This document shows positions 1-11,326 of a DNA stretch of 64,000 nt, in pieces. Within the stretch, counting starts at the first letter, position 1; the number at the start of each line of letters is the position of its first letter. This stretch comes from Phymatolithon calcareum (taxonomy: Eukaryota > Rhodophyta > Florideophyceae > Hapalidiales). Where the stretch lies: the NCBI GenBank assembly GCA_977006965.1, contig OZ345369.1, positions 992,001 through 1,056,000 on the forward strand, given 5' to 3'. The notes under the pieces are model-generated. The model ran no database searches. It had not been told where the DNA came from and worked only from the letters and a program-made list of their open reading frames with translations. The translations under genes and the position numbers were made by a program.

Positions 1-590
1 CATATTTCTTGGGGCACTCTATGTCCTTGGTTGCCTTCTTAATGTCTTCATCTCTTCCAGAATACTCGTCTGCCTCATCGAGGCGCTTCTTCTGTCTCAC
101 TAGACTCGCAGAGAACCTTTCTGCTTGGTGTCTTCTCCTCATGGCAGGTGGTTCTAGTCTGCACAGAACTCGAATTCGTCCATGGAGGTGCTGGGCATAC
201 GTCCCAAAACATACTTGAAGAATAAACCTTCTGCAGATTCGATTGCTGATTGTAATCGCTTTGTCAGTGGCGTCACGTGGAGTGCTTACTCCAACTTTGG
301 CAAAATAAGCGACTTGAAGATTCTAATGCATGTCGCAAGCTGAAAGCCTCGAACATTGACTCCAATATCCCGCAGTTTGTGTATGCACCCCACTGCATTT
401 CGTACTCTTGATAACGCCATGATGTCTGTTACGCATTTGTCGTTCATGCTTATACCGAGATACGAGAGCCTCCAAGCTTGATGAAGAACTCGACCCGCAA
501 TATGGAAGGTGTGTTTCCTGAGTCCCTTGTATTTAAGGATCTCGCTCTTTCCTGGCTTTGTGTTCCAGCTCATAGCCACTGCATCCTCGC
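1..590 (-). mobile_element. LINE (non-LTR retrotransposon) RT-distal fragment, copy a
   Basis: The minus strand reads, with frame breaks, the segment just downstream of the reverse transcriptase active site of a LINE. It has the same conserved blocks as the copies at 10175-11315 and 56410-58950: WNTKPGKSE, then WRLSYLGI, then GCIHKLR and CIRIFKSLI. A continuous frame covers 286-579 and closes at a stop where the other copies continue PKWEYA. Positions 1-285 still match the next part of the other copies at DNA level but are broken. The element runs off the left edge of the window, and its similarity to the other copies ends near 590, so it is 5'-truncated. It is non-functional. Confidence 0.8.
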
Positions 591-1635
591 GTGTCTACAA
601 AGCGTACGTCTATGGTCGGTCACACGTCATCACCGAAGCATCAGAAAGGTTTCGTATCTGTAAACGTCGAACAATGTGTCTCGTCAGGGTCGTCGGTTGA
701 GTGACGATATCCTGATTGCAATAGCTCTTGCCAGATAAACTCAATTGCAGTAGGTATTGCGCGAAGTACCTCAATTTCTATTGCATGCGAGAAATTCTAT
801 TACTATTGCTCCGCTGGAAGCAATAGCGAAAAATTGAATTGGGACGAACTCTGGAGAACGACCTCTCCATGCATTTCCCGGACCTGTGCATTTAATGATC
901 TGATCTGGTTCTATTGTTGCCCACTTAAATGTTCTTGTCGAGCCTGACAGAATATATCTCCCTAACCTTACGCATAGACGGTACAATTCTTTGATATTGC
1001 GCAGCGCGCCACGCGAGTGCCGACGAACTAGGCACCAGCGGCAGCGCCAGGCTGCACATAAGATTTTCCTGGGAAGTGTGTGGGTGCGCGGGGTTTCTGC
1101 CAATTTTCGTGGCCAGGTTGGAGCGTACGTATGACACGGGCGTGAGGGTGAAACGCAGAATACGCGCAAGAAAAGAAGTTCTTATACTATTGTCCTTATG
1201 AAAATAAAGATGACGAAATAGCGGCGGTCAGAGAGAGATGTGTGGCGTGTAATATATTGCTTGAACATAACGCACGGTAAAGGTCAACATCGGCAGAAAT
1301 TCTTACCGCTCTGCTAGTCAAGCACTTCTTAGCTTAGCAGTGTAAAACCTCGCGTCCAGTCAGCTAGACATGTGCACCATTTGCGATATAGTACGGACCA
1401 GAGTAAGTATCCGCGATGAGACTAGTTACTTCGTCCAAATTCAATGCCAAAAGTCCTGTGACCTGGAATGAGCCCGAATACGCTTCTCGGCAACTAATCA
1501 GACATAGTGTGTAACAGAGTGAGATCCGTTACGCGTGCAAAGCGGTCGCGTAGAATTACGTGTCCGTCCCGAATAGACGGACTGATGGACTTCTGTGAAT
1601 TCTAGCGTACCTAGTGTCTATGTGACAGGAATTTT
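591..1635. other. No gene recognised
   Basis: Between the LINE fragment and the next element I see no convincing coding region. A minus-strand frame at 771-1169 has no recognisable motif. The stretch near 700-840 is rich in AATTG/ATTGC steps resembling the ends of the hAT element at 57048-58012, but I cannot define boundaries. Confidence 0.4.
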
Positions 1636-3518
1636 CCCTCAATTGAGGGGCACTTTTCCCTCAATTGTGGGATTGAGAATCATTTATTTTTTGCCAACGA
1701 AAGCTACTCATTATTAGGCTTATCAAACGCATTAAGCTCATGGATGTGTTCAACATGCATAGCAAAACAGCTTCTACCAGTTGAAGTACCACATATGTTG
1801 ATTGCGGCGCCAGCAAGTCCAAAACATGATGAGACCACGAGTGTTAATTCCTTGACTTGTCAGACTCTGCAGTTGTTTTAAACCGCTAAAGTAGTCATCA
1901 TGCCACTTGTGGCTTACTTTCCATCTTCGGGGGAGTTAAGTGGGTTTCAACACCGCCCTTGGAGCAAAGAACATCGATAAATATTGCGCGAGGCAAAATG
2001 AATCCGGGAGAACATGGCGCCTTGTACCAGAGTATGGGGTCGCAAGACGACGCAGTACAACTGTATTATGGGCAGTTTCACCTTCTAAACCGTTTTGCTT
2101 CTCGCCCTCTACCGTGGTCCCCAGCTCAAGATGTAGCATTATCTCACGTCTTCCTTAGGCTGAATTCTGTAACTCGTAACATTTCTCTGGTTTACGGTGG
2201 ATGACGATGTACCGAAGGAGGCCATTTTCAATCCAATGGCCTCCGTTGCCTTGCCAAAGAGATATGAACTTGTCAAAGCAAACCAGGTCTAACAGAATCA
2301 TTAATAACATCGACAAAATCCTGAACGAGCGCCTACCGATACTGCACGGACAACATAGTGCCTTGTCCACTTGGTTACACGGTGAATGTGACGCACCGGA
2401 GGTACTCGGAGAACCTGGCTGTGGTCATCCCACTGTTTGAAAATGAAGGAGCGAGGATATACTTGTTCCCCATGGAAGACTTCCATAAATCTCTTTGCGC
2501 CCAACTCATGAGGACGAGTATTCCGAATATCTTAGCCTCCATTGTTCCTATTCGTTTCAGCTTAGCGGATGCCAAAGCAAGAATTGTTCGCAGGTGCACT
2601 CGGCGAAACATCGTCATGAAGGAATCGTACGGTGTGTGGAACCCGATGCCACCATTCTCGGATATAACTTCTCCGTTTATAGTGCGAACTTTCCAGAACT
2701 GACGGGGAATCCTTCCCCCAACTTTACATAGAACTTGGTGCTCGAACCGTGGCACTTCATGAGCAAATATACTCTGCGCACAGTCTCGTGCATTGATGTC
2801 AAGCTCCTCTTGCGATTATTTTCCCAAGAACCATGCAGGTTGTAGGCGAGAGAGCCCGCAAGAGGTCGTTCAGAGCTCCTGTTGACTGTATGGTAGGTTT
2901 TTGTTGCCTTCTGTCGAGAGTGTGGTTCATACTGAACCGGGAACTCGGCGTTTGGCGAAGAAGATGTTCGACCGCGAGAACTGTAAGCCGGCGTTCGAGG
3001 TACAGAATTTTGCCTGCTGGGACTCGATACAACCATTCGAGAGGAATGAGCGCCTTCGTCAGCCTTCCCTGCCTTGACGTTAACAATCTTGATAGTCTTA
3101 ATCTTAGTCTTCTCGATTGGTTTCTGAACAAGGACACATTTCAAGCGAAGTGACGTGCTCGAGCGACCCTGAGTTCATCAACGTGCACCTCTTGAACAGT
3201 GCTGTTCACCTTTTTTGACTTTAAAACGCTCCGTATAGTCGGCAGCACTCTGCGAGACTTGCCAATGATGCTGCTTTGGTGTGTACGGCTGCACCGACCA
3301 CTCGGCCGGGTCTTTTTCTCGAGGCATGACAGATGTGTTTTTTCTGAGTGACCAACAGATTTTCGTTCCTACCGGCCAACAACGCGGTTTTAAGGTAGTA
3401 AAAGGGGACTCCCCACCAAGAACAAAAGGTCAGCTTTCCGAATCTGGCGCTAAAAAACTGTTCCGCATTCTTTTTACAAACGTTGTTGAGCTTTTAAATC
3501 CACCCTCAATTGAGGGTG
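1636..3518 (-). mobile_element. Possible degraded DNA element with palindromic ends
   Basis: Both ends carry the same palindrome core, CCCTCAATTGAGGG, at 1636-1649 and within a perfect 18-bp palindrome at 3501-3518. A half copy lies at 1658-1667. Between them the minus strand has overlapping open stretches (3144-2677, 2755-2375, 2370-2155) that look like one disrupted coding region read through frameshifts. I recognise no transposase motif. The element call is inference from the matching ends; these could also be unrelated palindromes, which are common in this DNA. Confidence 0.25.
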
Positions 3519-3999
3519 TTCGTCAGATAGACACTAGACTAGAATATAATAGATACTAGGTTCGTAACTTCTCGGTACCGTGGGGAAGCAAAGCGCACGA
3601 GAAGATATTCGTTAGTCTGGAATCTTAAACAAAGCGTTACTTTCAGGACTCGCGCCTTTGTTACATTTGATAGCACCTTAGTTGACGATCGAAATGGACC
3701 GACGGGAAATGGAGACTCGTCAGATGTCTGCTGCTAAAGCAGCTAAGGCAATCTCTCAGAGCTGGAATACAAGTTGAATTCGTTGACTGCCCTAGCGGGG
3801 GCCAAGCAAACAACTATGCAATCCCCTTCGTCAAGCGGAAACGTCAACAGCAACCAGAGGGCTAGTGCTGGTACAAAGTCTGCTGCACCACCGCAGCACC
3901 TAAAGGAACCCATTAATAAGGCATATGCTGAAACTGAGATGGAACGCAACTCCGCTTGTGTTCGACGCTTCTTCTGCAGCATTCGAAGGGCAAAATATC

Positions 4000-4600
4000 T
4001 CTCGCTCTGCATATTGGCCATAATTGTTCGATGACGTCGTCAAATACTTGTATATCGCTAGATGTAGAGAATGCCAGGGGAAGAAGGTACCAAAAATACT
4101 GACTGCAGGTGAGCTGCAGCCGCATGAGATCCAATAAAACTGTTGGGAAGTCATCTCGACGGACTTCCTAACCGAATTCCCTACATCAGACAATGGGAAT
4201 GACTCAATTATTGTCCTTGTAGACAAACTGTCCAAAAGGGCTATCTTCGTGCCCACAAGGAAGACAGTTACCGCACCTCAAGTCGCCGAAATAAGTCAAG
4301 ATCATGTGTTTTCGAAGCATGGTATCTCAGTGACATAATATCCGATAGAGATCGGACGCCGCTGACGGAGATGGAAAATATTCGCTTAAATATGTGAACC
4401 ACGGATCATCCTTAAACGGATGGGCAATCCGAGATATTTATAAGAAAAGTGAGCAATATGCTCCGCAGCCTGGTACAGAAGGATCCAAGAAGCTGGGACT
4501 CGGTCTTCAGCCAAGTTGAATTTGAGTACAACGCATCCCGGAACGCAAGCACAGGTTTATCACCTTTCGAAGATGTTTGAAAATTTTTCGAAGATATTTG
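4000..4600 (+). pseudogene. Ty3/gypsy integrase remnant
   Basis: The plus strand, read across several frameshifts and stops, gives a recognisable Ty3/gypsy integrase. It starts with the zinc-binding CRECQGKK block (about 4055), then WEVISTDFLTEFP at the start of the catalytic core, then VLVDKLSKRAIFVPT, a broken SDRD segment near 4345, and TDH.TDGQSE and EYNASRNASTGLSPFE near 4400-4570. These match the usual order: H2C2 zinc finger, DDE core, and the conserved STGLSPFE tail. No reverse transcriptase, gag or LTR is seen next to it, so this is an internal fragment. Confidence 0.85.
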
Positions 4601-5375
4601 ATCTGTTTCCAGTAAATAGTATAAGAAAAAGGGGGGCATCAACTACTGTCATGCCTCGTTTGCAACCAGTCTAGAAGTTTGTCGAACACCCCTTTGACAG
4701 CGCGCAGGGCCGGTCTAGTACGAAAACAGGTCTACAGTAGTGTAGATTCTACCTATTGCTGTGGATAGCAGTGAGAGCACATTCAGCTTCTGGAGTGAAT
4801 CAACTCTACCAATTTTACTAGTGCTGTAGCAACAAACTATCGTACATACTATTTTGTGGGACACACAAGGATATCTAGCTGCTTGCATCCCAATGCAAAT
4901 CCGGTAGCACAACTTGGGGTGCGCAGAAAGGCGCACCGAAATCCCTATTGGGATGAACACGGAATCGATAGCCGGTATTCGATAACATTGCATATGCGCA
5001 GCCCACAACTACCGTTCTACTTGCACGTTTGTAACGCACTGATCTGGGTATGTCCAGATCAGGTGCAACACTGCCACCCATTAATGTTAATTATATGTCA
5101 TAGTGCATTCTGAGCCAAGAGTACGTTAGTTTAAAGATCGATGAGCGGAGACCAAGAGTGGAACGTCCATCGGCCTGGCCGACGGACCTCAGGGGGCTAA
5201 ACCTTTGGACCTTTTGGGTACCATAACCCACGAAGGGTAGGAACAGGATAGCACCTTGTGCAGTACTGTATACTGTAATAGGAGGAGGTGGAATAAAATG
5301 AAGCCTTCTAGACGTGCTAGCCTATTAGGGGAATAAAATACAGTAAAGCTAATAGGTGGAGAATCTCGAAAATTG
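4601..5375. other. No gene recognised
   Basis: Short open stretches only, none with a recognisable motif. No repeat boundary is evident. Confidence 0.4.
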
Positions 5376-5586
5376 AAGTTTGCAGCTAGCTGCAAACTTT
5401 AGGATTCGGGAAATTACAGCTGAGCCTTTCCCGAATGCTGCAGGACACGTGCAAGGATCGAATAGAATATTATACTACGACACTGCCTCTCAGCGCTGAG
5501 AGGCAGTACCAAAAAATTCTTTTCGAGACCTGCTCCGTTAGCAGTCAGGCTGCAGCTACAGGATTCAGGAAACTACAGCTGCAGCC
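5376..5586. repeat. Cluster of four palindromes/hairpins
   Basis: Four inverted repeats lie within 211 bp. 5376-5399 is a perfect 24-bp palindrome centred on AGCTAGCT. 5404-5413/5427-5436 has 10-bp arms and a 13-nt loop. 5482-5507 is a perfect 26-bp palindrome centred on CAGCGCTG. 5549-5558/5577-5586 has 10-bp arms (GGCTGCAGCT). The arm sequences are mostly unrelated to each other. Confidence 0.85.
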
Positions 5587-5833
5587 AGGCTATTATCGGA
5601 GAAGGTCTATAGTACTATACCAAAACCTGGTCTATCGAGGCATGACTGTACTACAGTATTTTGGGAAAACAGGCTCAAACAGCCTCTTTTTGTGTAAGCA
5701 GTTTTGGGCAATTTGGTTGGTGAAATCAGCTCGATAAGTGCCGATTATCACCCGGTTTTGAAGGCGTATAGGGCCGACTATGCCCCGAAGAGCTCCAGCA
5801 GGGATCTAAAATGACCAGAAATATCATAATGTT

Positions 5834-6190
5834 GGGGAATAATTTGATCAAAGAGACCAAATTATTCCCCAAAATATCACTCTGGTGGGGTGATATATCC
5901 CATGTCTCCCGCCAGTAACGCCCAGCCGGGTGACACATCCCATGTCTCCCGCCCAGGAAAAAAGTGGCCAAATTATTCCCCAATATTTCATTCCCGCGGG
6001 GTGACGTATCCCATGCCACCTGGCCGGTCGAAACGAAAACGGGAACTCTAGTACCCCCAAACAGGGCTGATAAGCCGGTTATCGCCGTCAACTTTCGGGA
6101 CAGGCCATGATTCGAAACCACTCGGTAGTCCCGTGAGCGTGATTTCGGTCCCTCGGGGCCCCCGCGGGCCCCTTGGGACCAAAATCACGC
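5834..6190. repeat. Hairpins and short direct repeats upstream of the 563-aa gene
   Basis: 5834-5846/5858-5870 form a perfect 13-bp stem (GGGGAATAATTTG) with an 11-nt loop, and the AATTATTCCCC arm recurs near 5970. Three degenerate copies of a GGGTGAYRTATCCCATG unit lie at about 5888, 5929 and 5999. 6137-6161/6166-6190 form an imperfect 25-bp GC-rich stem (three mismatches) with a 4-nt loop. The block ends just before the TATA box of the next gene and may be part of its promoter. Confidence 0.7.
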
Positions 6191-6250
6191 CCTTGTGACT
6201 TCCCTCGTGATTCCTCATCATGGCCGGTCCCTTAAGTTTCATGCGATAAC

Positions 6251-6260
6251 CTATATAAAG
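6251..6260 (+). promoter_or_regulatory. TATA box for the 563-aa gene
   Basis: CTATATAAAG lies 77-86 bp before the first in-frame ATG at 6337, a normal distance for a short leader. An out-of-frame ATG at 6312 would lie in that leader. Confidence 0.55.
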
Positions 6261-6336
6261 CACTGGATATAGCGACGCGACGAGATATGTTTACCCACTG
6301 ACACACCATACATGCAGGACATTGTTTCCAGCAATT

Positions 6337-8028
6337 ATGACCGAATTGCAGACCTACATCTTCAGCTTGAACGGTCTGGGCGTCTACAGCATTTGCTCCC
6401 GCCTGCTCTTCTCTGCCAAAATCGGCCCCGAGGTCGTTTGTGACGTCTTCGAACAGGCCTGGGTACTCTCGCTCTGGGAAGCTGCTACTCAATTCAGAAC
6501 AGTTTGGCCATCCGATGACATCCGCCGTGCAATGGCCAACATAGCTGCTTCTAATACCAACGCCCGCCGCCGTGCAAGTGACTCTATGCCACCTGGGTTC
6601 ACAGGTTTCTCTCATGATCTGGACGGTGTGCGTCGCTCCTATTACCAGGACATGCGAGTCGTCCTCGTGCAGCATCTCCCCAATGTTGGCTTCTCTCAAG
6701 AAAATGGCAGCACCGTTATTTCCAAGTTGGACGCAATTAACAATAACATTAGCCTTGCCCTCGCCATCACTGATGATATCGTCCGAGGTGCGGCATTGTC
6801 CGGTAGCACGATTATGGAGCTGGTCCACAAGGCCAGTGAGACGTTGTATCCCCACATTGCGGGTCGCCCCGTCGACAGTACTGATGAAGACGAACTCAGC
6901 AGTGAGCCAGATCTCGCCCCTTGGCTACTCGCGCTGAACCGCATCAAGTATTACCAGGACAAGCGAATGACGCTAGACGAGTTTCTGGGGGATTTTTGTT
7001 TTAGAGAGTCTACTACCTTGTTTCAGACACGCGAGGATGATCGAGGACTTCCACGCCATTTCCAGGATGATTCGTACTCGCGAATTTACGGGTCTGAGCT
7101 GCTTGTTTTTCAGTCCGCCAGGTGGGCATCTTTCAAGTTTCGGGGGTTTGTGCTCAACTTCCAGAAAACAAATCGCGCAGTGAGTAGTAAATTGGGAACT
7201 GACATAGAACCGCGCGCTGTGCAAACGGCGTTACTGCTCGGTTCCCGCGAAAGTGTTTTGAGTATCACGCGAATCAAAGAGGCACTGAAGCGGCTTGAGA
7301 CACGACGCGAAAACGAGATTGAAAAACTTTATCAGTTGACCTTAGAGCGGGATGACCACTATGATACCAAGGAAGATGATATCAGGAAAGAAATCATGTC
7401 TGGTGTACGAATTAAAAGGAGTGGAGATCGCATGAGCATCACGTACAGTGATGCTACCCAACGTATTGGCGCCGCCATACGCAATGCTCGTATCTCCGGT
7501 GTCAAGTTCAATGCACATATTCTCGAGGCCGACATAGAGCTGGAAAGGTCTTCCGACGAGGAAGTTGAATCGTTGGCGCCCGATGTGATCTACTCGGAAT
7601 TTCAGACGGCGGTGGAGCTGGATGCGTGGTTCGAGAGCATTTTGGAAAATCGCGGGGTTCTCGGAGATCGAAAGAACCTGCAGTATATGCTTCGATCGCG
7701 GGTGGAGAAGCTTATCGCGACGAATTTCAAAATGGTACTCGTAACAGGGCCCGAATGCTGCTGGTCGCGATTGTACCAGTTGAGCAATGGAGTTGGAGAG
7801 AAATCAGCAGAATATTTTGCCGATTTGCCTCACATGATTGCCTCGACGACGACTCTGGAGGCTGGTCCAGATGGGGTGACACAACGTGGCTTTATTCTTG
7901 TCCGCATCGCGACAAAGATGTGGCATATTAAAAGGAGCCCGATGGAGCCTGGATCTCCTGTTACTGGGCGCATTGAGTTGAAGAAAGGGGATTTTTTAGG
8001 TTTCGAAGATGGTAAGGTGGCGGAATAG
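6337..8028 (+). CDS. Unrecognised intact single-exon gene, 563 aa
   Basis: A clean open frame from the first in-frame ATG (6337) to TAG (8026-8028), with codon use like a real gene and acidic stretches (DSTDEDELSSEPD, ERSSDEEVE). I do not recognise the family. The N-terminal 250 residues look mostly helical. Residues about 310-350 form a charged helix (RIKEALKRLETRRENEIEKLYQ) that could be a coiled coil. There is no signal peptide or membrane segment. A TATA box lies upstream. An ATG at 6312 in another frame opens a 43-codon frame overlapping this start, so either the leader has a uORF or the 5' end has an indel. The neighbours are mobile elements, so it could itself be element-derived cargo; nothing in the sequence proves this. 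Confidence 0.75.
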   Translation: MTELQTYIFSLNGLGVYSICSRLLFSAKIGPEVVCDVFEQAWVLSLWEAATQFRTVWPSDDIRRAMANIAASNTNARRRASDSMPPGFTGFSHDLDGVRRSYYQDMRVVLVQHLPNVGFSQENGSTVISKLDAINNNISLALAITDDIVRGAALSGSTIMELVHKASETLYPHIAGRPVDSTDEDELSSEPDLAPWLLALNRIKYYQDKRMTLDEFLGDFCFRESTTLFQTREDDRGLPRHFQDDSYSRIYGSELLVFQSARWASFKFRGFVLNFQKTNRAVSSKLGTDIEPRAVQTALLLGSRESVLSITRIKEALKRLETRRENEIEKLYQLTLERDDHYDTKEDDIRKEIMSGVRIKRSGDRMSITYSDATQRIGAAIRNARISGVKFNAHILEADIELERSSDEEVESLAPDVIYSEFQTAVELDAWFESILENRGVLGDRKNLQYMLRSRVEKLIATNFKMVLVTGPECCWSRLYQLSNGVGEKSAEYFADLPHMIASTTTLEAGPDGVTQRGFILVRIATKMWHIKRSPMEPGSPVTGRIELKKGDFLGFEDGKVAE

Positions 8029-8225
8029 TCGAGGGAAGAAGGATTCGAACCCTTGTTCCCAACGCCTTGGCAACCTCATATGGGCTTGACCAAACGATAG
8101 CGGCCTTGATGGCCCAGAAGCTATTGCTACTTCTGGACCATCCAGCGGGAATTGTGGTTGTGGTTTATCTGGCTCTGGTCGCTCTTGCCACCCCATATGG
8201 TGAGGCTGAAGCCACGTTTTATACT

Positions 8226-8876
8226 CTTTTCTTTTTTTGAGCAAAGTTTATTTAAAAGCCCCACAGACTTCCGAAGATATGGGCAAGGCTTCCTCAGCTG
8301 CTACCTACCTTTGTGTAGCTTACGAAAACGCACAGCCAGAGGGGCGGGCGGAAAAACTTAGGATCTCAGATATCCCAACTAAATTGCAGAACTCCTGTAT
8401 TGTTCGCCGTAGACGACCCCCGGTAGCGAGGCGTCATTGTGTGTTCATTGCGCCACATTTTGCAGCTCGGTGATCAGTGCACCGAGCTCGTTTGACAGCT
8501 GATCCGATAGCATGTCGTAACCGCACATGGCACGTGGCGCGGTACTCGCGTAAGTCCCTATTGATTAAGGGCGTTGACATCGTCTCTATAGACGCTCTGC
8601 CGGCAGCGGCATACCGCTGGTATTTTAGGTATTCTCTGGAAACCGATTTCTTGCTCGGCGTTGCACGTCTTCTCCACTTCCGCCGCCGTGCTCACTCCTC
8701 GGCTGTTTGCTCCGCGCAGCGTATCCTCTCATAGGTGTCACAAAGGCTTCTGCGTTGCTCCTGCCAGTGCGCCTGCTTCCTGTTAAAGCAGTCTTTTTTT
8801 CACGTATTGGTTGGTTGACGCCTAGCTGTCTCCGATTACAGCAGCCCCTCGCGGGGATCGGCTTTACGCGGCACTT
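8226..8876 (-). mobile_element. SINE-like retroelement, longest copy
   Basis: A 651-bp insertion with a near-perfect target-site duplication: GAAGCCACGTTTTATACT at 8208-8225 and the same minus one base at 8877-8893. The empty site is seen in copy 2 at 28844. On the minus strand it ends in an A-rich tail (CTCAAAAAAAG). The last 100 bp (GAGGAAGCCTTGCCCATATC...TGTGGGGCTTTTAAATAAAC) are shared with the insertions at 61327-61727 and about 63485-63765. It contains a short open stretch, MLSDQLSNELGALITELQ, that looks like a coiled coil. No reverse transcriptase is present, so it must move in trans. Confidence 0.8.
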
Positions 8877-9189
8877 GAACCACGTTTTATACTGTATCTA
8901 AACACTATCATAGGTAGACATGTAACTACCAGCTATGCTTGGAACATGCCCAGAAATTGTGGTAGTCAAAGTGTGCGTGGTAAATCTTGAATGCAACGCA
9001 ATATCGTGGAAAGAGGACAGTAAGCTTGTGTGCTTGTGTCAAACGTAGACTAGTAACTGCCAGCACTGCTCCGGTAAAGTATTACAAATACAATTGAAAG
9101 TCAAGGGGCGGAAAGTACTGCCAGTAATGATTCGCTGCCAATTGTGATTGCGGTCGGAAATGTTGCGTTTAGTGAGGATGAGGGTGCTT

Positions 9190-9510
9190 TTAATCTGCAT
9201 GAAGGTTGCGAGTAACGGTGTATTCGATCATTCTGCCGCACCGAGCGCATCCTATAACTATACATGCAGCGCGATCCAGGATCAGGCCACCAATTGAGAT
9301 CATGCCCATTGCCATGCCAACTGTCCCAGACAAGCCGAGCATTTCGCAGAGACGAAAGAAAGTGGTCATCTCCTCTCTCTTTGGGACGTATTCCTCGTCT
9401 GATAGCGAAATGCCATCATTGCCGAAGCGGAGAGGAGAATATTCCACACGACCCAGCCAGTAAAGTGCACGCGCCATGTGCTTGGGCACACACTTCGCAT
9501 GGACGAGCAC
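9190..9510 (-). CDS. Hypothetical protein, possible 3' exon of a duplicated gene
   Basis: The minus strand is open from a stop near 9529 to TAA at 9190, with gene-like composition and one hydrophobic segment (LGLSGTVGMAMGMISIGGLIL). The first in-frame ATG is at about 9480 (MARALYWLGRVEYSPL). The open frame begins just after a TAG that could be a 3' splice site, so this may be the last exon of a longer gene. In copy 2 the same frame is broken by a 1-bp insertion near 30118 and cut by a hAT element at 29245. Family unknown; it may not be a gene. Confidence 0.35.
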   Translation of the reverse strand: MLVHAKCVPKHMARALYWLGRVEYSPLRFGNDGISLSDEEYVPKREEMTTFFRLCEMLGLSGTVGMAMGMISIGGLILDRAACIVIGCARCGRMIEYTVTRNLHAD

Positions 9511-10174
9511 CGCATGGTCCGCCGAATGCTACTCCAGTTTGTGAAACCAACCCCAGAATCACTCTTCAACATCGTGCCTAACTGAAACGTAGAAACAGTT
9601 CTCTCAAGGACAGAAAAGAATGTAGAAAAGTTAGACTCTCGAAGCGCTGCTAAGCTCCCTGTAGGGGAAATGCAGAATACAGAACAGGAAAAAAAGATGC
9701 GCCCATGGTGAGCAATGGAGACTGTAGGCCATATGGCCAGACCAGTCGCCTAGTATATTGAACAGTCCGCAAGTTGTGCCGAGAGAAACCCCTGGAAGTC
9801 TTTAGATTCTGAAGAATGAGAAGAAGAAGAAGACATTTTTATTATAGTGTTACCAACGCATCTGCTGACGCTTGGGGCAGCACTTCAGGCGAGCCACGAG
9901 GACTCAATCGGAACCTAAAAGCTCCATTTCGCTAAAAGTAGCATAGTCAGCAAATGAAGAATGAGAAGCTGCCCCCGTGAACAACTTCAATTCTGCATCA
10001 TTGAAAGAAAGATATAGAGACTCGCGCTTCAGGGCGTAAACTTAAAAAGTGAATTCTGGGTACGAACTCTACGTACGCTCTGAAATTGAAAAATAAACTC
10101 CGGGTCCCAAAGCAGGCATGGCCAATATCCAAGGTTACGGCATTATTGTGCTGAAAATCCTTCCGGTCGTGTAG

Positions 10175-11315
10175 GAATATTTGATGATTTTATTTTGAGA
10201 GCTCCGAAAGCCTCACCTTGGAGTAGCGGGGCAGCTCTTGCGATAATCTCTACGCTAAAGTCGTCTGGCTACTCAAAACGTTCTTAATTCGTAATTCTCT
10301 CCCAACAAGTGCTCCTGTGAATCTCTTGCACTCAAACTCAATTTCTGTACTCATCTTCGACGACGGTAGAGTACGTTGTAAGGCGACTAGTTCAATCACC
10401 ACGGTAATCCCACAGTAAGCACCCAACACTGATTTCCTCCAAAGGGGTGCTCGGTTGAATGTCAACCTTAGGCACCTTAAACGTGTTGTTCTTTCTCCTA
10501 TGTAAAGGATCCCTGGTAGCTTGCCTTCAATAGGAATCTTCATTGATCTACCTTCTTCTTCCTTTTCCCATACCTTAATTGTTTCCTCTCCTCCTCTTCT
10601 TCCTGACAGATCCCTCCTGGGCTTTCTGAAGGGCTTGTCGCAAGTCTTCATACATCTTGAGATATTCAATATCCTTCATTGCTTCCTTTACGTCCTCATC
10701 TCTTCCAAAGTACTCTTCTGTTTCTTCAAGGCGCTTTTTGTGTCTCACCAGGCTTAATGCAAACCTTTCTGCTTGATGACCACTCCTCATCTTTGGTGGT
10801 CCCAGTCGGCACAGAACTCGCATTCGGTCCCGGCGGTGTTCGGCATACTTTCCGAAAATATTCTTGTAGAACAAGCCCTCTGCCGACTCGATTGCCGAGA
10901 GCAATCGAATTGTCATTGGAGTAGCGTGTAACGCATACTCCCATTTCGGGATAATTAGCGACTTAAAGACCCTGATGCATGTCTCCTGTTTGAATCCTCG
11001 AACATTCACTCCAAGCTCCCGAAGTTTATGTATGCATCCTGCAGCATTTCGAACTCTTGCTATGGCCGTGTCATCCGTAACACCCTTGTTATTCATGTTT
11101 ACCCCAAGATACGAGAGTCTCCAGGCTTGATATAGTTCTCGTCCCGCCAAGTAAAACGTGTGCTTCTGAAGCCCTTTGTACTTAAGAACTTCGCTTTTTC
11201 CTTGTTTTGTGTTCCATTTCATGCCATTTTCGCTTGCCCAACTGGTTGCTATATCAAGAAGTTTCTACATTCCTCGTCCTGTCTTCGCTTGAAGCTGAAC
11301 ATCATCTGCGAACAC
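10175..11315 (-). mobile_element. LINE fragment inserted in duplication copy 1, copy b
   Basis: On the minus strand this starts exactly at the reverse transcriptase active-site box (LVFADDVQLQAK, about 11313-11278) and runs to the element's 3' end. It covers the WNTKQGKSE...WEYALHATPM region and a basic C-terminus. An open frame covers 10575-11222. A second one (10250-10669) covers the tail with TTRLRCLRLTFNRAPLWRKSVLG, shared with copy c. It is flanked by an imperfect 11-bp target-site duplication (CGGTCGTGTAG at 10164-10174 and CAGTCGTATAG at 11316-11326). The empty site is seen in copy 2 at about 30880-30890. It is strongly 5'-truncated, as is usual for LINE insertions. Confidence 0.88.
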
Positions 11316-11326
11316 CAGTCGTATAG

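Noticed and set aside
5160-6250. LTR around the repeats upstream of the 563-aa gene
   Set aside because: Hairpins and GGGTGAYRTATCCC repeats look LTR-like at first, but no TG...CA pair, no second copy and no target duplication could be found.
6232-6855. 207-codon minus-strand frame over the 5' end of the 563-aa gene
   Set aside because: Antisense shadow without motifs; it also crosses the TATA box region.
8019-8115. tRNA or tRNA-derived SINE head on the minus strand (GGGTTCGAATCC, a perfect B box, at 8043-8054)
   Set aside because: The T loop is good, but I cannot build an acceptor stem or a cloverleaf upstream of it, and it is not part of the SINE-like copies. A covariance-model scan would settle it.
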